Source: Apostichopus californicus
Taxonomy: Eukaryota > Echinodermata > Holothuroidea > Aspidochirotida > Stichopodidae
NCBI GenBank assembly: GCA_020650975.1
Contig: JAIPMN010007858.1
Span: 1 to 25,331 of the forward strand
DNA: 25,331 nucleotides
Direction: 5' to 3'
The stretch's first letter is position 1, and each line of letters starts with the position of its first letter. Below, piece by piece: positions 19,289 to 25,331 of the stretch. The notes below the pieces were generated by a model. It ran no database searches and was not told the DNA's origin. It was given only the letters and a program-made list of their open reading frames with translations. The translations under genes and the position numbers were made by a program.

Positions 19289-19429
19289 CTCCATTACCGA
19301 TCGATTTTGGCGGTCTCCTCATGATACTCGGTTGTCGAGGAAGCTGAGGATGAAGAGACGCTTGGTATCTCAATATCAACTCGTCTTCACTGTCCGATGA
19401 GCTCTCATCGTCGTAGCCATAACTCTGAT
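19289..19429 (-). CDS. Ser/acidic juxtamembrane exon of the synaptotagmin-14/16-like gene
   Basis: The 141-bp exon has acceptor CCTAAAG and donor GGAG|GTAAGCC, phase 1 at both ends. Joined to the transmembrane exon it reads D-QSYGYDDESSSDSEDELILRY, then QASLHPQLPRQPSIMRR and PPKSIGNG. The run Y-x-DE-SSS-SEDE-L-RY-ASL resembles the segment that follows the membrane anchor in vertebrate Syt14 (a GSSSESEDEAL..YHEAL motif, as I recall it). This is the second independent reason for the family call. The Ser-Asp-Ser-Glu run fits the casein kinase 2 target pattern. The exon lies 0.8 kb downstream of the transmembrane exon and 7.8 kb before the next one. Confidence 0.75.
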
Positions 19430-20258
19430 CTTTAGGAATGATAGGTCAAGATTTTGTTGGTTCATAAAATAAGAAGAAACCCCCAAATGCATTTCATTGT
19501 CAGAAAATATACCATTTTTAAATCATCAAAATTAATGAGAACCAAATAAACAAATAATTGTAAACATAGTATTGGTGCTTACAATGCTGATTTCAGATTA
19601 TAATAATCACTTACAACAGCAATGACAACACTCAACAATAACAACAGCAACACAATCACAAAGGATATTATTTGTTACAAAACTAACCATTTGTATTTCA
19701 TGGATTTTCATTAATAGACAATCTTGACACAAGGCCAGTGTCTAACAGTTCAAAACATCCACAGAATAGGAAGTATGTAACAAGTATCAGCAATGGCATA
19801 AAATAAAATACAACATTCTAAGAAAATGGAACAAGTTAGTCACAGTCATGTAAAAGCTTTCATTAAATCTAAATGTTACAAATATTATCAAGAAATGATG
19901 TATTTAATTTGATTATTATTATTATAACTTTGTTTTGTGGTAAATATTTTAATGCATAACCACCTGTTGGACTTTCCTTTGCATTAAAAAAGGTAGCTTT
20001 TAGCTATTGGCTACAGAATTAACAACTATGTAACATGAGGAATTGCTATGAAAGGACATTGAATACCCTAAACCGCTCAGTTTTCCTAATTGTATGTTCT
20101 GAAGAACTGGTCATTTTTTTTTCATCGGAAAAAGCCCTCACTTCACAGAATCGTTTTAGATAGCCATTATAAGGCATTGGTCCGGGTGTATATCACGTAA
20201 ACCCAGAAGAGCAACATTTCCTTTTCTTTGAAACGGTCGGTCTTTGTGTCGGTCTTAC
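19430..20258. other. Intron between transmembrane and Ser/acidic exons
   Basis: This is AT-rich with a CAA-rich low-complexity patch around 19615-19662. No extra exon is seen. Confidence 0.5.
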
Positions 20259-20423
20259 CTAGCTTAGCCTTCTCCTTGTTCGCTACTGGTTTGTCGCTCT
20301 CCAGACACGGAAAGCCACCGCAGTTTGCAAAACACATGGCTTTGTTGAGGTAGAGGAAGAACAGAACCAGGAGCAACAACAGGAAGAAGATGACGCCCAT
20401 AAAAACAATGGCTTGGGCAGGAA
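20259..20423 (-). CDS. Transmembrane exon of a synaptotagmin-14/16-like protein
   Basis: The 165-bp exon has acceptor CATTCTGCACAG and donor G|GTAAGACC, and is phase 1 at both ends. It encodes about 55 residues. After VPAQA comes a single hydrophobic helix (about residues 9-30 of the joined protein), rich in Leu, Phe and Val, ending LYLNKAMCF. Then come ANCGGFPCLES and a Lys-rich stretch. The order of one helix, N-K, C-F, GGFP and acidic/Lys residues matches what I know of the Syt14/Syt16 N-terminus, which keeps a helix followed by INKK-CFENVGG. The three juxtamembrane Cys residues are plausible palmitoylation sites. Family knowledge: Syt14/16 are Ca2+-independent C2 proteins linked to membrane traffic. 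The C2 domains are not in this window, so the assignment rests on this exon and the next. Confidence 0.8.
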
Positions 20424-20566
20424 CTGTGCAGAATGATGGAAGTAAAGAATTAGCCACTTCAAAAAATATAGCTGTAATCAGAGACACTTTGGATGACCAG
20501 AATAATAATAAAAATGCAACATTACACTATATGTGACACTATAATGACACTGTATACGGTATCTAC

Positions 20567-20910
20567 CAGTGGCGTAGGAAAGTACTTTTGAGTGGGGGGG
20601 CTGAAGACTGATGGCCGGCCTGGGGGAGGGGTCTTTTTTTGGATTTTTTTTGCATTTCCAGGTGGCCTCAGATGCAATTTGGTGCAATATAGCACACTTC
20701 AACACCCACTCCATTTTGTAAATAATTTTGCATTTTCACCTGGCCTTAGATGCAATTTGGTGCTCCAAATGAGATTTTTTTCTCATTTGGAAATGAAAAA
20801 GGGGTTTTCTGACTTGCGGAGCGGGGGGGCGGAATGATACTTCCGCCCCACCATATTTTTCACTGGGGGGGCTGGCGCCCCCCCCAGCCCAACCGGTTCC
20901 TACGCCCTTG
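20567..20910. mobile_element. Non-autonomous hAT-type MITE, second family (344 bp)
   Basis: A perfect 8-bp duplication, GTATCTAC, lies at 20559-20566 and 20911-20918. The ends are inverted repeats, CAGTGGCGTAGGAA against CAAGGGCGTAGGAA. The interior has two similar blocks (GATGCAATTTGGTGC at about 20670 and 20748) and G-rich and C-rich runs near the ends, and no coding frame. It sits in the first intron, 144 bp upstream of the transmembrane exon. Confidence 0.88.
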
Positions 20911-21677
20911 GTATCTACTATACCTAAATTCAAGCTTAAGCGTGTTACTTTGGTTTAAGGATAATCCTCAAGGTTCCCTCAAACTCAAAGTCCCACAAAG
21001 TTTTTACAATATTTTAAGTAATTTAATTTATTGTTTCATATGCAAACCTACTTTACCAATTCTGCATACCTGTATATACTGGTATGCTCTTGTTACTATA
21101 GTAACAGATTAACATAACAGATAAACCGCTTACAGTACAGTATCTTTGCCTTTTTACACTTCAGTATATATTGCCAACACAAAAATCATATTTTATAAAA
21201 CAAAAAATTATACACAGCTTGTTTGTGTATAATTATCTAAAACGAGGCTTCAAGCTGCCCATCATCATCCTAGTCTCGTTATACGACCAGATGAGCAAAA
21301 CTTTAACACATGCTCTCAACTTGGAAGAAGAATTTGATGGGGAATATCTTACAAAGTGTTTGTTGTAAGAGTATGTAATAAATACTATGATATAATAAAT
21401 AACATGCCTCACTGACATTTTATCATTCTTCTTCTTAAAGTTGAGCAATGTATTTAAAAGGATTTTCCTCTAATAACAAAATATATCTACCCAGTATGAA
21501 GCACAATGTATGCTTTTGCTATCACAGTACCTCTCATTTTACCAAAGTCAAAAACACTTGTTCCTTCAGAAGATTTATCCTCTTTCTGTTTTGCTCAGAT
21601 TGTTATTTCGACAAAATTTTATCCTCAGAATTTTAAAAGACCTTGAATCACAAAGATTCATTTAGAGTTGATCTTAC
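20911..21677. other. First-intron sequence with small palindromes
   Basis: GCATACC...GGTATGC (21064-21087) and the perfect 14-bp palindrome GTTACTATAGTAAC (21092-21105) lie here. No exon is supported. Confidence 0.45.
21092..21105. promoter_or_regulatory. X-box-like palindrome (candidate RFX site)
   Basis: GTTACTATAGTAAC fits the loose RFX X-box pattern RYYNYY-N(1-3)-RRNRAC with a two-base spacer, although CT/AG replaces the usual CC/GG. It lies about 0.6 kb inside the first intron. The pattern match is weak evidence alone. Confidence 0.2.
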
Positions 21678-21690
21678 CCTGTGACATCAT
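21678..21690 (-). CDS. Candidate first coding exon of synaptotagmin-14/16-like gene (MMSQ)
   Basis: Two adjacent ATG codons are followed by TCA CAG G and then a strong splice donor, GTAAGATC. The first ATG has A at -3. The 13 coding bases end at phase 1, which fits the transmembrane exon at 20423-20259 exactly and gives MMSQ-V-PAQA. Syt14/16 proteins also have very short N-termini before the membrane segment. The 5' UTR and transcription start are not identifiable, so this exon is shown as coding bases only. It rests on donor quality, phase and position. An alternative start exon further upstream, or outside the window, is possible. Confidence 0.5.
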
Positions 21691-22439
21691 TCTCCTATTA
21701 TTAATTATCGTGCATCCAGGTAACTAAATTTCCATTTTTCTCTTTTTAGCTCAGAAAAATATTAGCCATAAAATTATTCATTTGGGGAACTCAAACGCAA
21801 TTACATATATTTATTTTGCAAGCACGCTCTGATGTAATAACCAAAATTGAAAGATTTTGCTATTAAACCAGCTTATCAATTTTTGCTCGTAATTAAATCA
21901 AAGTTGTGGAGGTTGTGTCTTTTGGAGGTTACCTTAAATTTATCAAAACATAACGCAATCACTTCCCGTTTTCTGGCTCACTTTTTTTGAGCCTCTTAAG
22001 CAACGATACAATATTCAGTATAATGTACCTACAGTATATTGTGATGAAACAGTGTATTTAAATGTGTGGGGTAAACATGAGTGGCAGTAAGCAGTGTCTT
22101 CTGAACTACAATCTGAACTACAACTACAGATTCAGCCTCCTGTTTTCAGAGTTGTTTACTGCTATCAGGTCCAGCTGGAAGTTGATAAGGATTGGGAAAT
22201 GAACATTAATCTTGTTTTCTTTTGTACCTTGTTGTTGTCAAAATAAATTGTTTTCAAATAAACCATAGTTGAAACATGAATTTGTTTGTATATTGAGCTA
22301 TCTTCAGTAGGCCCTTATATAAATTAATGCTAGTATTTTGTCTCAATGCATATTTTAAATAACCTGTCCTCTAAAGCTAAAACTAATGTCATCATTAACA
22401 AAAATGATGAATATGTTCTCTTCAAATAAAACGTAGCAG
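21691..22439. other. Upstream region of the candidate start exon
   Basis: The promoter and 5' UTR of the synaptotagmin-like gene would be expected here if the start exon is right. No core promoter element can be supported from the sequence. Confidence 0.35.
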
Positions 22440-23033
22440 ATTCCTTCCACACCCATCCAACCCATCCACTCATCCCTTCCACGTCCCATCCCATCTGACC
22501 CACCCACCCACTCATTCCTTCCTCACCCAATCCAACACCACCCAACCCAACCCACTCATTCCTTTCACACGCCATCCCACCCACTCATTCCTTTCACATC
22601 CCACTCCGACCCACCCATTCATTCATTGCACATCCCATCCCATGCCACTCCAACCCACCCACTCATTCCTTGCACATCCCACCCCGACCCATCCACTGAT
22701 TCTTTCCACACCCCATCCCATGCCACCCCAACCCACTCATTCCCTTCACATCCCATCCCATGCCATCATGACCCACCCACCCACTCATTCCTTCCATACC
22801 CCATCCAACACCACCCGACCCACCCACTCATTCCTTCCTCACCCCATTCTGACAGTGACCCACCCACTCACTCTTTCCACATCCCATCCCAACACACTCA
22901 TTCCTTCCTTACCCATCCCATGCCACCCCAACCCACCCACTCATTCCTTCCACATCCCATCTTGACCCACACACTCATTCCTTCCACATCCCACCCCAAC
23001 CAACCAACCCACTCATTTCTGCATGTCCACTTT
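22440..23033. repeat. C-rich minisatellite, about 40-bp variable unit
   Basis: About 15 copies of CCCACTCATTCC with a CACATCCCATCC and ACCCACC spacer occur over roughly 590 bp. Units vary in length and order. The plus strand is very poor in G. The frames that cross it encode only repeated His-Pro-Ser-Phe peptides and are not genes. It begins about 750 bp upstream of the candidate start exon. Confidence 0.9.
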
Positions 23034-24578
23034 CAGATCTCCTTTATTTATCATCGTCAGTCAACTCCAGGAAACTATATGACAGCTTATATCGATAAAA
23101 AAAAAAAAAAATCCTACTGTACAATTGCAGCACTCTTGTTCATTCCCCTTAATTAGCTGTTCAAGTCATCGACCCTCATTATATTATCAGTGAAGGACTT
23201 GAAGGACGAAACAAAAATAAGGGTTGTAGCATAAATCAAGGACCATCTGATGTGTTTTGACATTTAACACATTAAAGCGATATGTTAAAGTTTAGCTCTC
23301 ATATCATGAAAGACACTAAAATAAAGCGATCCATTTAACACTTTTTGCAGCAAATTCTTTGCCGGCAGAATTGATTCAGTTCTGGTTTCTAATTAGATAC
23401 TGAGTCTTATGCGAATCTCTCTTGTAGATACTGTACTACCAATGCAGACACAAACCACCCAACCATCATATCCGTCTTATATGACAGAGATAATCTTTGA
23501 GAAGAATTCAGTTCCCCAATTGCAGAAGTTAAATTAAGTAGAAATTTCAGGTAAAATGTTTTTGTTTTTATTAATTGTTCCCATTAGTTCTTCACAGATA
23601 ATTTCCATGACATAAGTGCATTATCATTACAATCTCATGTTCTCACTCATTAAGTATACATATATATGCAAATTAATTTGATAGCCCTAAAGGAAAAACA
23701 TACCATAGCAACCTTTGTCTCCCAAGTCAGGAAATAATGGTGTTCCAACTTTAACATATAAACTGTACTCATGACTTCACATACATATATAAGGCAACAT
23801 TGGATTTCTAGTCATGCATATATACGCAAACAAATTAATCGAACGATCTGAGGAAGTGACACCCATTAAACACGATTATAACAAAGGTCAAGACCACAAT
23901 TTACCAGCAGCCTCAGATAATTTGCTAGTAGTCATGACAAGTGTTGCCAGTGATCCAACAATTAGAAGAAAAACATCGCTCAAAAGGATTTTTATCCTGA
24001 AAATTTTCTCATACCAAATCGTCTTACGACGATCCAGCCCTGGACGCCGACCCACTTTGGGGTCCTGATTTGTTCAAAGTTTGGGAAGCACGGCTGTGGA
24101 CTATAAAAATTGCTCTGTATTTTATTGAAGGAATAATTTCAGGGTGGCAGCTACTGTACTCAGTACTAAAGTCCCATAACAACTTAGGTTATTATTTAAA
24201 ATGAGTTGATCATGGGAAAGTTTTCTTTTTAATAATTGACTATAAAATATAATTTAAAAAGGTGAACTTGTGGAGAAAATGTTTCAAATTTGCTTTTTAC
24301 ATAATTCTTATACAAAAAAATCTCTGGGCTATGAAATGTTGATGAAAAGGTCTAGGAAGGTGTCTAATAAACATTCATTATTCTTTATAGTTTATACCAG
24401 TTTTTGTTTTGTTTTGTAAAACACTGTTAATTGGGCCTTGTCGAATTACTGGCCAAACTCAAACAGCTGTTTTAACCGGGGCAAAATGTTACAATGACCA
24501 AGCACAGGACATTGTGTGTTCCTACAATCTATGATAATTTTTGCAGTAATTTAGTGTCCTTTGTACATAGAACAGAAC
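23034..24578. other. Non-coding stretch with no recognised element
   Basis: This is AT-rich sequence. An 84-codon plus-strand frame at 23814-24068 has no recognisable similarity and I do not call it a gene. Confidence 0.4.
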
Positions 24579-24971
24579 CAGTGGCGGAGCTAGGGGTATT
24601 GGTCAGGAGGGGCGAGAATGGTCTGTAGGGGCGCTTTCGACACTATCTAAGCGGAGCGCCACCATTGGTTGGCGCGGAGCGTACAGAAATTTTTTGAGTA
24701 AAGATACACTCTAGATCGCCGGAAATGACTCTTTCCGGGCCTTGCTAATTTGCAGATAAACGAAGAATAAATAGGTGTTATCGCCATTTTGTCAGAAAAT
24801 TACACCAACAAAATGTGACAAATGTCAATAGGTAGATGAGAGCGCAATTAAAAAGTCAATAATCGCAAATAAGTAAAAAGTGGTAAAAAGCTGAAAAAGG
24901 CGCCAGCAGTCTATTTGAGTCCGTCAGGGGGGGCATCCGCCCCCCCTGACTGTATGGACGCTCCGCTACTG
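24579..24971 (-). mobile_element. Non-autonomous hAT-type MITE, copy 2 (393 bp, opposite orientation)
   Basis: This is the same element as at 3104-3483, inverted. Terminal repeats CAGTGGCGGAGC and CAGTAGCGGAGC enclose it. AACAGAAC occurs exactly at 24571-24578 and 24972-24979, a perfect 8-bp target duplication. The GTCAGGGGGG...CCCCCTGAC palindrome is again subterminal. No transposase frame is present. The perfect duplication suggests a more recent insertion than copy 1. Confidence 0.9.
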
Positions 24972-24980
24972 AACAGAACT

Positions 24981-25085
24981 TGTACATAGTATTTGTACTG
25001 TACTATGTACATAGTACTTGTGCATGTACATAATACATAGTACACATAATTTGTACATCAGTACATAGATCAGAACATAGATCAG
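24981..25085. repeat. TACATAG-type simple repeat
   Basis: Repeats of GTACATAGTA, CATAGTAC and ACATAGATCAGA follow the MITE. The unit is self-complementary in part (GTAC, TATGTACATA). Confidence 0.65.
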
Positions 25086-25331
25086 AGCTTATCGATCCTA
25101 CCATCGTACTTACTGTTATCAATAATTGGATAATTGTTGATATTGCTAATTAATAAACCACACAAACACACAAAAGATAATTGGCATGCAATGAAAGAGA
25201 ATGTAATTAATACACAAATTAATTTGCATACACAGTGAATTTGTAACCAGGGTGCTCGAGTATATGGTATCAGAGTGTTTCATACCACATGTTGATTGGA
25301 CGAAAAGATGTTATGATCTGAATTTGTTCAC
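25086..25331. other. Non-coding end of window
   Basis: This is AT-rich DNA with nothing recognised. Confidence 0.4.

Noticed and set aside
22330..23156. Several frames encoding HPSFLPHP or GWVG-type repeats
   Set aside because: They are translations of the C-rich minisatellite with no ATG context, splice signals or unique sequence.
1..25331. CRISPR array, bacterial operon, phage or integrated virus
   Set aside because: No spaced identical repeats, no ribosome-binding-site/operon structure and no viral replication or capsid genes were seen. The content is that of animal nuclear DNA.

Overview
This is an intron-rich, AT-rich piece of animal nuclear DNA with no prokaryotic features. Low gene density, multi-kilobase introns, L2/CR1-like LINE fragments, short hAT-type MITEs and a U2-snRNA-like SINE candidate suggest a marine invertebrate, perhaps a deuterostome such as an echinoderm. 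The species assignment is inference only.

The main content is the 5' part of one gene on the minus strand. Four exons join in one frame, all at phase-1 junctions: a four-residue start exon (21690-21678), a transmembrane exon (20423-20259), a Ser/Asp/Glu exon (19429-19289) and an acidic exon (11496-11152). The membrane segment, the Cys-rich juxtamembrane motif and the following Ser/acidic motif resemble the N-terminus of synaptotagmin-14/16. The C2 domains that define the family are not seen and would lie beyond position 1.

Two more minus-strand coding exons lie downstream and also end in potential phase-1 donors. One is a 2.4-kb exon (8174-5774) with an SH3-ligand motif, two TQT motifs and a repeated NIGL/DG..Y..S module. 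The other is an extremely acidic, Tyr-rich exon (1463-572) with its own ATG. Both have in-frame stops just upstream, so I read them as alternative first coding exons of the same locus or as separate small genes. Sequence alone does not decide this.

The rest is intron and intergenic DNA full of repeats. It includes two copies of one hAT MITE in opposite orientation (3104-3483 and 24579-24971) with 8-bp target duplications, a diverged relative (4111-4471), and a second MITE family (20567-20910). A 193-bp insertion headed by the 5' end of U2 snRNA is flanked by a 12-bp duplication (4804-4996). There is a truncated L2-like LINE with a 14-bp flanking duplication (12970-13747), a CR1/Jockey-like LINE tail (15330-15850), a C-rich minisatellite (22440-23033), and many local duplications of 80-280 bp. 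No tRNA, rRNA, CRISPR or bacterial operon was seen.
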